DNA of 64,000 bases, taken from Rippkaea orientalis PCC 8801 (lineage in GTDB: Bacteria; Cyanobacteriota; Cyanobacteriia; Cyanobacteriales; Microcystaceae). The position numbers and the translations under genes were made by a program. This document shows, one piece after another, positions 9,145 through 19,205 of this stretch; within the stretch, counting starts at the first letter, position 1, and each line of letters begins with the position of its first letter. The notes under the pieces were generated by a model. That model searched no databases and was not told the origin of the DNA. It worked only from the letters and a program-made list of their open reading frames with translations. The stretch lies in assembly GCF_000021805.1 (NCBI RefSeq), contig NC_011726.1:4000097-4064096 (forward strand), given 5' to 3'.

Positions 9145-9891
9145 CTATCTTCGATGAGGTATTCTTGCCTGACGTTCGCATTTAAACCCTTGTTGATACC
9201 AAGCTGCCATATTGATTTGATCTAAAGCCTTAACTTGAAAACACGGAGGCTGTAACAATGGCGTAAAAGCTGACCAAATTAGGCTACGAGTCACATCTAA
9301 TAGGGTTTTAAGCGGTGATTCTTGATTACCGGGTATTCCTATTTCTGGGACAGTAACAACCTGTAGGGCGATTCCCTGAACCCCTAGGTGAATTTGTGCC
9401 ATCCATTTAGCCCGAGGCAGATGGCTATCAGAGGTGATTAATTTAACTTTATGCACTCTTAACCGACGCAATAGCGGTACACTAAAAAAGAAATTCTCAA
9501 AGGTAGAATTGGCACAGTTTTCTAGCCAGACCCGTTGTAAAGGGGCTTGATAACGCTGAAAAATCAGGAAAATACAAGGATCTTCTGACCCTTGAGAAAT
9601 AATAATCGGTATTTCAGGCAATTGATGTCTTAATTGAGCCGCATATATTTCTCGCGTAACACTACCCCCTAACACTAAAATTCCATCAACGGGTTTCGTT
9701 GAATTGATAGGTAATTTAACCGTTACATTCCAGAATAAAATAGACAAAAGTAACCCTAAAAACGTCAAAAGTAATAGTTTAAGGAAGCGCTTTTGCCGTT
9801 TGTTTAGTAAACGACTTGTTAAATTAAGTTTTGATTTGTTCACGGACGCAAAAACGGATAATCGCTCAACTAGATGATTAGTAGTAATCAA
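9145..9891 (-). CDS. YdcF/SanA-like DUF218 family membrane protein
   Basis: The 248-residue protein has one N-terminal membrane helix at about residues 36-56 after a basic stretch. A DUF218 domain follows, with the conserved GILVLGGSVTREIYAAQL segment near residue 84, NSTFENFFF near residue 129 and TSDSHLPRA near residue 155. The family (YdcF, SanA, ElyC) is tied to envelope integrity in other bacteria, but its reaction is not settled. The neighbouring divergent gene is a glycosyltransferase, which fits an envelope context. The precise role is unknown. Confidence 0.8.
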   Translation of the reverse strand: MITTNHLVERLSVFASVNKSKLNLTSRLLNKRQKRFLKLLLLTFLGLLLSILFWNVTVKLPINSTKPVDGILVLGGSVTREIYAAQLRHQLPEIPIIISQGSEDPCIFLIFQRYQAPLQRVWLENCANSTFENFFFSVPLLRRLRVHKVKLITSDSHLPRAKWMAQIHLGVQGIALQVVTVPEIGIPGNQESPLKTLLDVTRSLIWSAFTPLLQPPCFQVKALDQINMAAWYQQGFKCERQARIPHRR

Positions 9892-10229
9892 AGATCCTGA
9901 TGGAAGATTTCACTATATTTTAGTATGGTAAATTTAGCTAAAATTTCCAGAACTTTTTGAGAAAATCATGCTAAAGTGACAATAAAGCCACAAATAATCT
10001 GTCAGATCATTCCTGAGATTTTGTCTATCTCCTTTACAAAATCTTTATAAAATTGAGAAATATAGCGAATTTTTGGCTTTTTAGATCAAAATCATTTAAA
10101 ATCAAGATAAACCTTAGAGCTATTGTTCACATTACTTAGGAACAAAATGTATCTCCAAGTTTGTTTGTCAAAAATTGCTCTATTTATCCATTTTTTTTAG
10201 TTCAATTTGTATTACCGATTAAACTGTTA

Positions 10230-11117
10230 ATGATTTCCATTTATATCTTAACCTATAACGAAGAAGTTGATATCGCTGATTGCATCGAGTCGGTGATTAG
10301 ACTATCTGATGATGTCATTATTGTGGATTCTTTTAGTAGTGACAAAACCATTGAAATTGCCTCACGCTATCCGGTTCAGATTGTTCAACATAAATTTGAA
10401 AGCCATGGTCAACAACGCACCTGGATGCTCAAAACAATTCCAACAAAAAATCAATGGGTGTATATTTTAGAAGCTGATGAAAGAATGACCCCTGAGTTAT
10501 TTGCTGAATGTATCGCTGCAAGTCAACGCCAACAGGCCATCGGCTACTATGTTGCTGAACGAGTGATGTTTATGGGGCAATGGATTCGTCGCAGTACCCA
10601 ATACCCTCGCTATCAAATGCGCTTGTTCGACAAAGATAAAGTTTGGTTTACTGATTATGGTCACACAGAACGGGAAGTTTGCTCCGGTTCTGTGGATTTT
10701 TTAAAAGAGACCTATCCCCATTATACCTGTAGTAAAGGGTTGAGTCGGTGGATTGAAAAACATAATCGTTATTCCACTGATGAAGCCAAAGAAACGCTCC
10801 GTCAATTAGAAAAAGGAGCCGTCAGTTGGCAACAACTATTATGGGGTAAATCTGAAGTAGAAAGGCGACGGGCTCTTAAAGATTTGTCTTTACGGATTCC
10901 TTTAAGACCTCTGGTACGCTGGTTTTATATGTATTTTATTCTAGGGGGGATTCTTGATGGAAAAGCAGGATTTGCTTGGTGTACTCTTCAAGCATTTTAT
11001 GAGTATTTGATTTTACTGAAAGTCGAAGAATTTAAAACCCATCCAACCTTGACCATGTCTGTGTCTAATACGATTGAATCTAAGGAACTAAATAAATTAC
11101 CCCAGAAATTAACGTAA
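10230..11117 (+). CDS. family 2 glycosyltransferase
   Basis: From the ATG at 10230 the protein begins directly with the GT2 fold: ISIYILTYNEE, then VIIVDSFSSDKT (nucleotide-sugar site) and EADERM, the DxD-like acidic motif. A membrane-associated helix lies near the C-terminus (WFYMYFILGGILDG). Such proteins transfer a sugar from a nucleotide donor onto a lipid or polysaccharide acceptor at the cytoplasmic membrane; LpcC/WaaE-like lipopolysaccharide enzymes are similar. The open frame extends upstream to a TTG at 10161, but this would add a non-homologous hydrophobic leader. The 3' end overlaps the convergent pgsA gene by 38 bp. Confidence 0.82.
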   Translation: MISIYILTYNEEVDIADCIESVIRLSDDVIIVDSFSSDKTIEIASRYPVQIVQHKFESHGQQRTWMLKTIPTKNQWVYILEADERMTPELFAECIAASQRQQAIGYYVAERVMFMGQWIRRSTQYPRYQMRLFDKDKVWFTDYGHTEREVCSGSVDFLKETYPHYTCSKGLSRWIEKHNRYSTDEAKETLRQLEKGAVSWQQLLWGKSEVERRRALKDLSLRIPLRPLVRWFYMYFILGGILDGKAGFAWCTLQAFYEYLILLKVEEFKTHPTLTMSVSNTIESKELNKLPQKLT

Positions 11118-11592
11118 GCATTACTGATAACCAAAAGACAATTAGAGACGGGATAGTCCAAGTTGAAGGAAGGGGAGCCATTAATAGGGCGATCGCTATA
11201 ATTTGGCTAACCGTTTTCAATTTTCCCCACCAATTAGCCCCTTGAATGCTTGCCTTTCCCGTTAAATTCGGATTGACTCGCCATCCCGCGATCGCTAACT
11301 CCCGACTCAAAATTAAGAACACTCCCCAAGGGGGAACTTCTCCTAAGTCAATTAAATTTAATAAAGGACCCAGGACTAACAATTTATCCACTAAAGGATC
11401 AAGAAATTTTCCTAATTCTGTGACTTGATTGAGTTTTCTCGCTAAGTAACCATCGAGCCAATCTGTCCCGGCTGCGACGACGAAAATAATCACACTAATC
11501 CAACGATAGGATGGTGTAGGATTATTTAAAAAATAAAAGAGAAAAGGTAGTCCTAAGAGGCGAGAAATTGTAATCCAAGTTGGCAGATTCAT
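11080..11592 (-). CDS. pgsA: CDP-diacylglycerol-glycerol-3-phosphate 3-phosphatidyltransferase
   Basis: The 170-residue membrane protein carries the full CDP-alcohol phosphatidyltransferase signature DxxDGxxAR(x8)GxxxDxxxD, beginning at DWLDGYLAR near residue 44 and ending at DPLVDK. PgsA makes phosphatidylglycerol phosphate, the precursor of phosphatidylglycerol, an essential thylakoid lipid needed in both photosystems. About four to five hydrophobic helices are visible. It converges with and overlaps the glycosyltransferase gene. The assignment within the CDP-alcohol family rests on length and on the usual single copy in cyanobacteria. Confidence 0.9.
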   Translation of the reverse strand: MNLPTWITISRLLGLPFLFYFLNNPTPSYRWISVIIFVVAAGTDWLDGYLARKLNQVTELGKFLDPLVDKLLVLGPLLNLIDLGEVPPWGVFLILSRELAIAGWRVNPNLTGKASIQGANWWGKLKTVSQIIAIALLMAPLPSTWTIPSLIVFWLSVMLTLISGVIYLVP

Positions 11593-11812
11593 GGTTAATA
11601 AGTAGATCGGCAGAATTAAAGGTAAAATCGTGAAAGGGAACAGGGAACGGGGAAGGGGGAACAGGCAAGAAATTGCAGCATTTTTAATACCTAATGGATT
11701 GTTCGCTTATTTATACCGACCTACTTAATTATGAATACATAGAGTTTTTAGAGCTTATTGTTATTAGTTGTGATAAAATAGTTTATTAAAGGCTTATCTA
11801 GGGAAAATTATC

Positions 11813-12610
11813 ATGATACAGACAACCATTCCCAACCCTTTTAATATAACAGTTTCTGACCAAATTACTTGGGAAAAATTACCCGATGATTTTGTTTTAC
11901 CCGATGATCCCGTGGATAACATTAATCAACCGACTTTAGCCGCAGCCCTCACAGAAAGCCTAGAATTAGCTGGTAGACTAGGAGATAAGGCCATCACAAC
12001 GACCAATTATGGTATTTGCTCCCGATTAAACGACAAATTTGTGGTTAAAGCCCCAGATTGGTCTTATATTCCCCAGATTACCGTCCCTAGAGAAGAAGTC
12101 ATCCGTAGCTATACCCCCCATCTTCAAGGAGAAATTCCCGCGATCGTCATGGAATTTCTCTCGGATACAGAAGGCACTGAATATTCAAGTAAACCAACGT
12201 TTCCCCCTGGAAAATGGTTTTTTTACGAAAAAATCCTCAAAGTTCCTAACTATGTCATCTTTGAACCCAATCAAGGATTGCTCGAATTATATCAACTCGA
12301 TGAGTCAGGGGAATACCAATTAAAATCAGCTAATGAAGTTGGACGGCACTGGATTCCTCAACTTGATTTATATTTAGGAGTCTGGCAGGGAATCAGAGAA
12401 AAACGCCCCGGATATTGGTTACGATGGTGGACAGCCGAAGGAGACTTGTTATTGTGGGGTTCAGAATTAGCTAATCAAGAACGCCAACGCGCTGAAACCG
12501 AACGTCAACGCGCTGAAACCGAATATCAACGCGCTGAAACCGAACGTCAACGCGCTGAAAAGTTAGCAGCGTTTTTGCGAGAACAGGGAATTGATCCTGA
12601 TACCCTGTGA
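11813..12610 (+). CDS. Uma2 family endonuclease-like protein with repeat tail
   Basis: The 265-residue protein is a Uma2-type protein, a PD-(D/E)xK-nuclease-related family greatly expanded in cyanobacteria with unknown function. The core shows EIPAIVMEFLSDTEGTEYS, with PGKWFFYEKILKVPNYVIFEP following, as in the family. The last 45 residues are a charged coiled-coil made of four near-identical seven-residue units (QRAETER), encoded by a 21-bp tandem repeat at about 12479-12560. Convergent with the TIGR03790-like gene, 11 bp apart. Two other Uma2 sequences lie in this window (21037, fragment; 30638). Confidence 0.85.
   Translation: MIQTTIPNPFNITVSDQITWEKLPDDFVLPDDPVDNINQPTLAAALTESLELAGRLGDKAITTTNYGICSRLNDKFVVKAPDWSYIPQITVPREEVIRSYTPHLQGEIPAIVMEFLSDTEGTEYSSKPTFPPGKWFFYEKILKVPNYVIFEPNQGLLELYQLDESGEYQLKSANEVGRHWIPQLDLYLGVWQGIREKRPGYWLRWWTAEGDLLLWGSELANQERQRAETERQRAETEYQRAETERQRAEKLAAFLREQGIDPDTL
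12479..12560 (+). repeat. four 21-bp tandem coding repeats in Uma2 gene
   Basis: The unit CGTCAACGCGCTGAAACCGAA and close variants repeat four times, giving heptads QRAETER/QRAETEY. Such slippage-prone repeats lengthen the coiled-coil tail and may vary in number between strains. Confidence 0.85.
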
Positions 12611-12621
12611 ACTGCTGATTG

Positions 12622-13644
12622 TTAAAGGGAGGAACGACCAAAAGGACGGGCTAACGGTTCCCCGATAAATAGACCTTGCCCTACCCAGGCAACACTTTTC
12701 CAATAAGCATTGATTAGGGTATCTCCGTGTAAATAATAGTACATTACCAAGCCAGGATGGGGGAATTTTTGAGGAAAATTGCAAGGTTCTACTACCGTTC
12801 CATAACTTCCTGTTGCGCCAGCTTCTAGCCACCGTAGACTACTCATTTGACGACTATCGGTGAGTTGACCCCCAAAGGACGTAAGATGATCGCCAATCGC
12901 CCCTGAAACAAAGCGATTCGTTTCAAGATTAGGAATATTAGCTAGTCCCGTAAAGTAAAATAAAACATCCGACTGATTAGTGAGGCTATTAGCTTTGATG
13001 ACCTTAATGGGTAAGCGTTTGCCCAGATTTTCCTTAATATTATTATAGAGTGCAGCACGAACATTCCGAGCTTTGTCTGTCGTATCCATCAAGTAAGCGG
13101 TTCCTTGAGGGTAAGTTGCATCAGAGGCTACCCCTCGATCAATCAGTTGTTTCGCTTGCTCAAAATTAGTAGCTGCGATCGCCATAGTCGTTCGTATTCC
13201 AAAATCGGTGTAGGGTTGGGAACTATGGCTATGGAAATAGGGGTTAGGTTTAGTTGGAGTACATCCCTTCGCGCAGTAAGTCGCATCGAAACCCAAAGCA
13301 AACGCACTGGTAATGGACATACACCCCACCCGATAGGGACGAGCCCAAGTTAAAGCATAGCTTTGAATATTAGCAGGAGTTCGAGATTGAACTTGAGCTT
13401 GAATTTTCTGAAATTCTTGGGGAGACAGAACAGAACGGTGGGGAGCAAATTTGACCTCAATTAACAATCTCTTGGGAATATGGTGTTTTTGTCGGTAGTA
13501 GTGACCAATTTTAACACTGAGGGGATCAGCTTGATTAACAATGATAGCAAGGGTCTGATTTTGAGATTTTTCTGAAGTTAAATTACAACTATTTAAACTG
13601 ATGGCCAACAAAAAAATTAGGAATATTTTAATGAGATAGACCAT
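12622..13644 (-). CDS. TIGR03790-like lipoprotein
   Basis: The 340-residue protein starts with a lipoprotein-type signal (hydrophobic residues 5-16, then LNSC with a lipidation cysteine at about residue 20). The mature part opens with the pattern IIVNQADPLSVKIGHYYRQKHHIP, which I associate with the TIGR03790 family. This family is of unknown function and is seen in cyanobacteria and other phyla. A WARPYRVGCMSITSAFALG stretch follows. It is presumably anchored at the outer face of the plasma membrane or in the outer membrane. Standalone gene, divergent from ndhD. Confidence 0.75.
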   Translation of the reverse strand: MVYLIKIFLIFLLAISLNSCNLTSEKSQNQTLAIIVNQADPLSVKIGHYYRQKHHIPKRLLIEVKFAPHRSVLSPQEFQKIQAQVQSRTPANIQSYALTWARPYRVGCMSITSAFALGFDATYCAKGCTPTKPNPYFHSHSSQPYTDFGIRTTMAIAATNFEQAKQLIDRGVASDATYPQGTAYLMDTTDKARNVRAALYNNIKENLGKRLPIKVIKANSLTNQSDVLFYFTGLANIPNLETNRFVSGAIGDHLTSFGGQLTDSRQMSSLRWLEAGATGSYGTVVEPCNFPQKFPHPGLVMYYYLHGDTLINAYWKSVAWVGQGLFIGEPLARPFGRSSL

Positions 13645-13739
13645 ATTAGTTAAAAAAGAGAATCAAGAATTTGTCTAATCAGAAGAAACCCAACCACTTC
13701 ATTACTATTCTTGCTATTGACGATTTTTTAGGCTATCTA

Positions 13740-13766
13740 TTGACAATGCTCTATTCTATGTATATT
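13740..13766 (+). promoter_or_regulatory. candidate promoter upstream of ndhD
   Basis: TTGACA at 13740 and TATATT at 13761 are separated by 15 bp, about 170 bp before the ndhD start. The spacing is two bases shorter than ideal, so this is only a candidate. The 288-bp gap holds no gene. Confidence 0.3.
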
Positions 13767-13932
13767 CACCATGATCAACTGTAACATCCCTAACAAAATC
13801 AGCACACTTGATCAAGATTAAAATTTAATTTTGTCTGGTTAATTCACCTATCAGAAAAAATTATTAACAAAACTTTACACAGTCTGATACAATAACATCA
13901 ACAATCTAAAAATAGGTTTTTGATATAAAAAC

Positions 13933-15615
13933 ATGATAATCAATCAATTCCCTTGGTTGACGGCAATGATCCTGCTACCACTTGTAGCTGCTTGTGGTAT
14001 TCCCTTATTGCCTGATAAAGATGGTAAATTAGTCCGTTGGTACGCCCTAGGGGTAGGTCTTGCGGATTTTATCCTAATGTGCTATGTCTTTTGGAATAAT
14101 TATGATATCAGTAACCCCACCTTTCAACTAACAGAAAAATACGCTTGGTTGCCCCAAATTGGACTAAGTTGGGCGGTTTCCGTCGATGGAATCTCGATGC
14201 CTTTGGTCTTATTAGCGGGACTTGTTACTACCCTTTCTATCTTTGCAGCTTGGCAAGTTGATCGCAAGCCAAAACTTTTTTACTTCTTGATGCTGCTATT
14301 ATATTCAGCCCAAATCGGCGTATTTGTGGCTCAGGACTTACTGTTACTCTTTATTATGTGGGAACTGGAATTAGTTCCCGTTTATCTTTTGGTTTCTATC
14401 TGGGGAGGACAAAAACGCCGTTATGCAGCAATGAAGTTCCTTCTCTACACCGCAGCAGCTTCTATCTTTATCTTAATAGCAGCCTTAGCCATGGGAATCT
14501 ATGGTGGCGGTCAAATGACCTTTGATATAGTAGAACTCGCGGCTAAAAATTATCCTCTTGCCTTAGAATTACCTCTGTATGCTGGATTATTGATTGCCTT
14601 TGGTGTCAAGTTAGCCATTTTCCCTCTACATACTTGGTTGCCTGATGCCCACGGTGAAGCATCGTCTCCTGTATCCATGATTTTAGCCGGAGTTCTCCTA
14701 AAAATGGGAGCCTATGGCTTAATTCGCCTGAACTTAGAAATGCTTTCCGATGCCCATGTCTATTTTGCCCCGATTTTAGTAGTTTTAGGGGTGATTAACA
14801 TTGTTTACGGCGGTTTTGCTTCTTTTGCTCAATCGAACATGAAACGCCGTTTAGCCTATTCCTCCGTGTCTCACATGGGGTTTGTTTTAATCGGTATTGC
14901 CTCCTTTAGCGATATTGGCATCAGTGGGGCAATGTTACAGTTAATTTCCCACGGGTTAATCGCTGCGGTGTTGTTCTTCCTCGCGGGGGTTACTTACGAT
15001 CGCACCCATACTATGCTGTTAGACGAAATGGGAGATATTGGTCAAGTAATACCCAAAGTTTTCGCCCTATTTACTATCGGTGCGATGGCTTCTTTAGCTC
15101 TCCCTGGAATGAGTGGGTTTGCCAGTGAAATTTCGGTTTTTGTCGGTGTAACGAGTGGTGATGTCTATAGCTCTGTTTTCCGCACTGTAACGGTGTTTTT
15201 AGCAGCAGTAGGGCTGATTTTAACCCCCATCTACTTACTATCCATGCTACGGCAACTTTTCTACGGGTCTGATAAGGTATTAACCTGTGGGTTGACCAAT
15301 ACTCAATCCCTCAATCCAGGTGAAGAAAAAGCCGTCTGTTTCGGAAATAGTTGTGTTTTACCAAGTGAGGCACATTTTAGCGATGCTAAACCCCGTGAAC
15401 TGTTAATTGCCTTGAGTTTCTTGGTCTTAATTATTGGGATTGGCTTCTATCCTAAGCTATTTACCCAAATGTATGACGTGAAGACCGTGGCCATTAATAC
15501 TCAAGTCCGTCAATCCTATCAACAAATCGCCGAAATCAATCCTGACGTTTATGCCTTTGCTTCCTCCACTAAAAAAGTAACTGAAGTGGCATCAGGGTTA
15601 GGGATTTCTCGTTAA
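13933..15615 (+). CDS. ndhD: NAD(P)H-quinone oxidoreductase chain 4 (NDH-1 subunit D)
   Basis: The 560-residue protein has about fourteen membrane helices and the proton-pumping antiporter-like core of NDH-1 chain 4. It includes [13 protein letters not shown] near residue 141 (conserved glutamate), [14 protein letters not shown] near residue 235 (conserved in all ND4 homologues) and [12 protein letters not shown]-terminal [20 protein letters not shown] segment is typical of the cyanobacterial D1/D2 respiratory and cyclic electron-flow forms rather than the CO2-uptake forms. It sits in the thylakoid membrane. No other ndh genes are nearby, as usual for dispersed ndhD copies. Confidence 0.94.
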   Translation: MIINQFPWLTAMILLPLVAACGIPLLPDKDGKLVRWYALGVGLADFILMCYVFWNNYDISNPTFQLTEKYAWLPQIGLSWAVSVDGISMPLVLLAGLVTTLSIFAAWQVDRKPKLFYFLMLLLYSAQIGVFVAQDLLLLFIMWELELVPVYLLVSIWGGQKRRYAAMKFLLYTAAASIFILIAALAMGIYGGGQMTFDIVELAAKNYPLALELPLYAGLLIAFGVKLAIFPLHTWLPDAHGEASSPVSMILAGVLLKMGAYGLIRLNLEMLSDAHVYFAPILVVLGVINIVYGGFASFAQSNMKRRLAYSSVSHMGFVLIGIASFSDIGISGAMLQLISHGLIAAVLFFLAGVTYDRTHTMLLDEMGDIGQVIPKVFALFTIGAMASLALPGMSGFASEISVFVGVTSGDVYSSVFRTVTVFLAAVGLILTPIYLLSMLRQLFYGSDKVLTCGLTNTQSLNPGEEKAVCFGNSCVLPSEAHFSDAKPRELLIALSFLVLIIGIGFYPKLFTQMYDVKTVAINTQVRQSYQQIAEINPDVYAFASSTKKVTEVASGLGISR

Positions 15616-15641
15616 TACATAATGGATAATCGATTACTATG

Positions 15642-15669
15642 TCTCTTCTGTCACTCTAGGCAGGAGAGA
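15642..15669 (+). terminator. possible weak terminator after ndhD
   Basis: TCTCTTCTG and CAGGAGAGA pair over nine positions with one G-T pair around a ten-base loop, 27 bp after the ndhD stop. Only a short T-rich stretch follows, so termination strength is doubtful. Confidence 0.4.
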
Positions 15670-15711
15670 TATATTTTGCAAGAGAGTTATTAATAATTGC
15701 TGAGGGAGTCA

Positions 15712-15740
15712 TAAGCTGTTCGCCATTTAATTTAGTCGTT
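15712..15740 (+). repeat. 29-bp dispersed repeat, copy 1
   Basis: The sequence starting TAAGCTGTTC and ending TCGTT matches 25 of 29 bases at 52671-52699. Both copies lie in non-coding DNA downstream of plus-strand genes (ndhD and vipp1). The rest of the 15616-15916 gap holds no gene; a GGCAATGCCCACC-type motif follows at about 15749. Confidence 0.6.
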
Positions 15741-15916
15741 TTTTACTTGGCAATGCCCACCGTGCCATTAATTTTATTTAGACACTTATATGAAATAGTC
15801 AAAAGAATGCTACAGATAGTTAATTTATCACTAATAATAAATAATAAGCTAAAGTCCTTAGCTAATCTAACTTAGTCAACGTCTAAAAAATTACTTCTGA
15901 CTTTAGCGAAGCGATA

Positions 15917-17278
15917 TTAATCCTCCGACGATGGATTCTTTCCCATCGCCTCCCGTAAAGAATCAGAGAGTTTATCGGCCGTCCGCGCGGCTATCAATCC
16001 CGAAAGAGTAGCAACCCCAACCGTCGCGAGGCAAGTTAGCGTCGCACCTGTCGGACCACCGACCCCTAGCACCATCGCCATGGCTGTCAGAGGTAGCCGA
16101 TAGCCACCGGCGATACCTGCCGCCGCTCCGGCCGCCCCTGCCAGATCCGATGGTACCCCGAAAGCCGCCGCGAACACCCGGCCACCCAAGTCACCGATCG
16201 CTAGGAAAGGGACAAACACTCCACCACACCCCCCCGCTACGACTGCCGCCGTGGTGAATGCCGCTCGGAGCAAGGATACAGCCAGCAAGTGGTAAGGGGA
16301 TGGATCAACGGTTTCGGCCCAGACAATGGCTGCTCCACCCGGACCGAAAGCCGCCCCCGGAGAAGCGATTTGTGCTATCACGAGTGCCAGCACCACCATG
16401 GCCAGACCCCCCAACAGCAGACGAACGGCCGGACGGGTCTGTAAGCCTCTAGCCCAGTAGATCGCCTCACCCGATAGCGATGTAATAACACCCGCGAGGG
16501 CTCCGATGAACAACGCCGCCGTCACCGCCTCCCACAAGTCAGCAGGGGGAACCCTAGGTACGACCAGCCGGATCAGACTGAGGTTGAAGACAACGTTTAC
16601 CCCCCAACCCATCAGTCCCCCCGTTAACATCGCTGCTGCCCGTTCCGGGGTAAGGGGAATTTTTCGCCGCCGACCCAACTCGAACATGAAGAAGCTACCC
16701 ACCAGAGGAATACCCATTAAGGCTGACACCGCCGCCGCACCACCACCGATTGCGGCGGGACGTACCAGCCAGCCTAGTGCTGGATTTCGGCTACTTAACC
16801 AGACTCCTGTCGCTACGCCGATATGGGCTGCCGGGGATTCGGTTCCCATCGCCGCTCCCAACCCGACCGTAGACAAGATAGCGAGGGCGCGCAACGGTGC
16901 ACGCTTCCAAGGAAACCGCTCCTCCGCTCCGGCCGTATTTACCACGTCACCCGTCAGATCGGCTCGAGCGACATCATGAGGGAAAGTGTACCAGGTCAGT
17001 TTAGGAGGCCGATCAAGATTTTCGTCCTGAAGCGGAGCTAATGTTTGTACGGGCACGCCCTTACCGATGACATTCAGTACCAGTACCGCTAACGTAATGC
17101 CGAACAGTGGCAAGAGCAGCATCCAGAGAGTACCTAGGCCGGAGACGAAATCGAGAACTTGCTTGATCGCCTGAGTTAGCATCACCGCCGTCAGGGAGCC
17201 GACCAACCCTCCAAGCGAACCACCGATCGCCCATCTGCCGATTCCTGTAAACAGACGTAGTAAATTGCTATTTGCCAT
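15917..17278 (-). CDS. ClC-family chloride channel/transporter
   Basis: The protein of 453 residues (from 17278) has about ten hydrophobic helices and the ClC fingerprints. GTESPAAHIG corresponds to the gating-glutamate motif GxExP, and GGVFVPFLAIG corresponds to GxFxP. These channels or H+/Cl- exchangers pass chloride across the plasma membrane. I choose the ATG at 17278 because an AAGGA lies nine bases upstream; the open frame reaches 17347. Base composition is strikingly GC-rich: row 16081-16140 has 43 G/C of 60, while the flanking genes are AT-rich. With the MscS gene it appears to be an acquired pair. Confidence 0.88.
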   Translation of the reverse strand: MANSNLLRLFTGIGRWAIGGSLGGLVGSLTAVMLTQAIKQVLDFVSGLGTLWMLLLPLFGITLAVLVLNVIGKGVPVQTLAPLQDENLDRPPKLTWYTFPHDVARADLTGDVVNTAGAEERFPWKRAPLRALAILSTVGLGAAMGTESPAAHIGVATGVWLSSRNPALGWLVRPAAIGGGAAAVSALMGIPLVGSFFMFELGRRRKIPLTPERAAAMLTGGLMGWGVNVVFNLSLIRLVVPRVPPADLWEAVTAALFIGALAGVITSLSGEAIYWARGLQTRPAVRLLLGGLAMVVLALVIAQIASPGAAFGPGGAAIVWAETVDPSPYHLLAVSLLRAAFTTAAVVAGGCGGVFVPFLAIGDLGGRVFAAAFGVPSDLAGAAGAAAGIAGGYRLPLTAMAMVLGVGGPTGATLTCLATVGVATLSGLIAARTADKLSDSLREAMGKNPSSED

Positions 17279-17424
17279 CGTGTTGAATCCTTCTATTAGA
17301 ATCGGTTTGAAAAGTCCGGGTGTGAGGCTCGGATAGGGTATTGTCAACTTAACGATTGTTAAAACCTAAAATACAGTATTCTGAGCGTAATACTCGCTTA
17401 TTTCCTTCGATTGCATTGAAAAAC

Positions 17425-19116
17425 TTATCCGTTCGGATTCCCCGAATTAATGCCAAAGGTCGGCGTTTGATAATCCGTTGGGAGATAATTTTCGGGCATG
17501 GTTGAATGATTACCATCACGAAGGGCGAAATAATTGGGAGAGAGAATTTCGATTCCCGCTTCGTTACATTTATCCTGCATATTCTGGTGTAGTTCCGAAT
17601 AGATAATCGGAAATAATTGCGGGTGATCGGTATAAGCGTTCACCTGATAAGCCACCGAGAAATCATCGAGACTCGCTTGTAGGACGAAAGGCGCGGGATC
17701 GCGGAGGATATGTTCGGTTTTTAAGGCCGCTTCGATGAGGACGGCGTGAACTTTTCGCCAGGGTAGATCGTAGCCTAACGTGATTGTGGTTTGTAGGATG
17801 AGAGGGCGATCAAATTCCCTCTGGGAGACGCTAAAATTAACGACATTCGTATTTAAAAGAGCCGAATTGGGAATTGTAACGATGCGATTCGTGGGGGTGC
17901 GAATTCGCGTAACTAATAAGGTTTTCTCGATCACGTCTCCCGTCACATCGCCAATCGAGATAACATCCCGCAGTTGAAACGCGCGGGTATAGATTAAAAT
18001 CACTCCCCCGACGATATTGGCGATCACCGAAGTAGAACCGAGGGAGAATAAAATGCCTAAAAAGACCGATACTCCTTGAAACGCGGGAGAATCAAACCCC
18101 GGCAGGTAGGGAAACGCGAGTACCGCGGCCAGCGCGATAATGAGGAACTTTAAAATAAAATAGGTCGGTTGCGCCCAATCGGGATAAAACCCCTGAAATC
18201 TCAGATTTCCCCGCTCGATCGCCGTAAAAAACGGTCGGATCGTTTTCAGAACATAGTAGGTGATCGCGGTGATGATAGCGACGACGAGAAGATTCGGCAG
18301 ATAAATGGCGATCTGTTTAGCGACCAGATCCAGCGTATTGAGAAAAGTCGTGAGAAAGTTATCGCCGAATTGTCTCGTCCACGGGAATAACCGTAGTACG
18401 AAAGTTAAATAGAAACACACTAAGGTTAAAATTACCAGAAGGCGAAGGAATTTCAGAATCTGCAGCACAATATTCCCGATTTTCTCCGGTGACAGGATTT
18501 CAAAATTCTGAATCCGCCATCCCGGAACTAGGGAGATGATCGTTCGTCGGATCGCGGGAAAAATTCGCCCCGATAGGAATAGAATCGCGGTGATCAATAG
18601 GTATAACACCCCCGTGGCGATCGCTGTGTGGATCGCGCCCCGTAATAAATGATCGGCTTGACGAGCGATCCGGTAGCGTTCGATCGCGGTTTTCACTTCC
18701 CCTAGCGCGCGGTTTGCGATTTTTGTCTGGGTTTCCTGATACAGTTTGGCATCTTGGGGGGTAACGGTGAGGATCACCTTATCCCCTAAAATAATCGAGG
18801 GGGAGTTATCGGCCGGATCAACTCGAATCGTCAGATCATTCGGAGAAAGACTGTCATCCGAGGCAATTCTCTCGATCCGTCGCGAGAGAGCGCGCGCTCT
18901 CTCTTCCGCGTTCAACGAACCAGTCCCATGATGTACTTGAAAAAGGGTATAACCGTCTAGGATTACGGGAAAACCTTCCCCAAGGGTTTCTAGGGTAGTC
19001 TGTGGTGACGGGCTAGGATTCGGGGTTTGTTGTCGAGCGTATCCCGTTATCGAAAAACCCAGTACAAGGAACAAAGCAAGACAAAAACCGACAAGAATGT
19101 TGCGGAATCTTTTCAT
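17425..19116 (-). CDS. MscS-family mechanosensitive ion channel
   Basis: The 563-residue protein begins with a signal-like segment (residues 8-27) and has a periplasmic region of about 130 residues. Four to five membrane helices follow, then the MscS pore-lining helix and beta domain: FSLGSTSVIANIVGGVIL near residue 354, DVISIGDVTGDV and TIPNSALLNTNVVNFS. MscS channels open under membrane tension and release osmolytes during hypo-osmotic shock. The gene is GC-richer than its neighbours and shares strand with the ClC gene, 146 bp apart. The two could work together in osmotic and ionic adjustment, which is inference. Confidence 0.9.
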   Translation of the reverse strand: MKRFRNILVGFCLALFLVLGFSITGYARQQTPNPSPSPQTTLETLGEGFPVILDGYTLFQVHHGTGSLNAEERARALSRRIERIASDDSLSPNDLTIRVDPADNSPSIILGDKVILTVTPQDAKLYQETQTKIANRALGEVKTAIERYRIARQADHLLRGAIHTAIATGVLYLLITAILFLSGRIFPAIRRTIISLVPGWRIQNFEILSPEKIGNIVLQILKFLRLLVILTLVCFYLTFVLRLFPWTRQFGDNFLTTFLNTLDLVAKQIAIYLPNLLVVAIITAITYYVLKTIRPFFTAIERGNLRFQGFYPDWAQPTYFILKFLIIALAAVLAFPYLPGFDSPAFQGVSVFLGILFSLGSTSVIANIVGGVILIYTRAFQLRDVISIGDVTGDVIEKTLLVTRIRTPTNRIVTIPNSALLNTNVVNFSVSQREFDRPLILQTTITLGYDLPWRKVHAVLIEAALKTEHILRDPAPFVLQASLDDFSVAYQVNAYTDHPQLFPIIYSELHQNMQDKCNEAGIEILSPNYFALRDGNHSTMPENYLPTDYQTPTFGINSGNPNG

Positions 19117-19205
19117 GGCCTAGTGAAGTACGATGTGGCGATCGCTCGACAGGAAGGACAACAAGGCAAAAAGCGACCTTATTGTAGTTGACGATAATTT
19201 GATCA

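Noticed and set aside
16506-16979. 157-codon frame antisense to the ClC gene
   Set aside because: GC-rich DNA leaves few stops; the ClC frame has clear family motifs and the antisense product has none.
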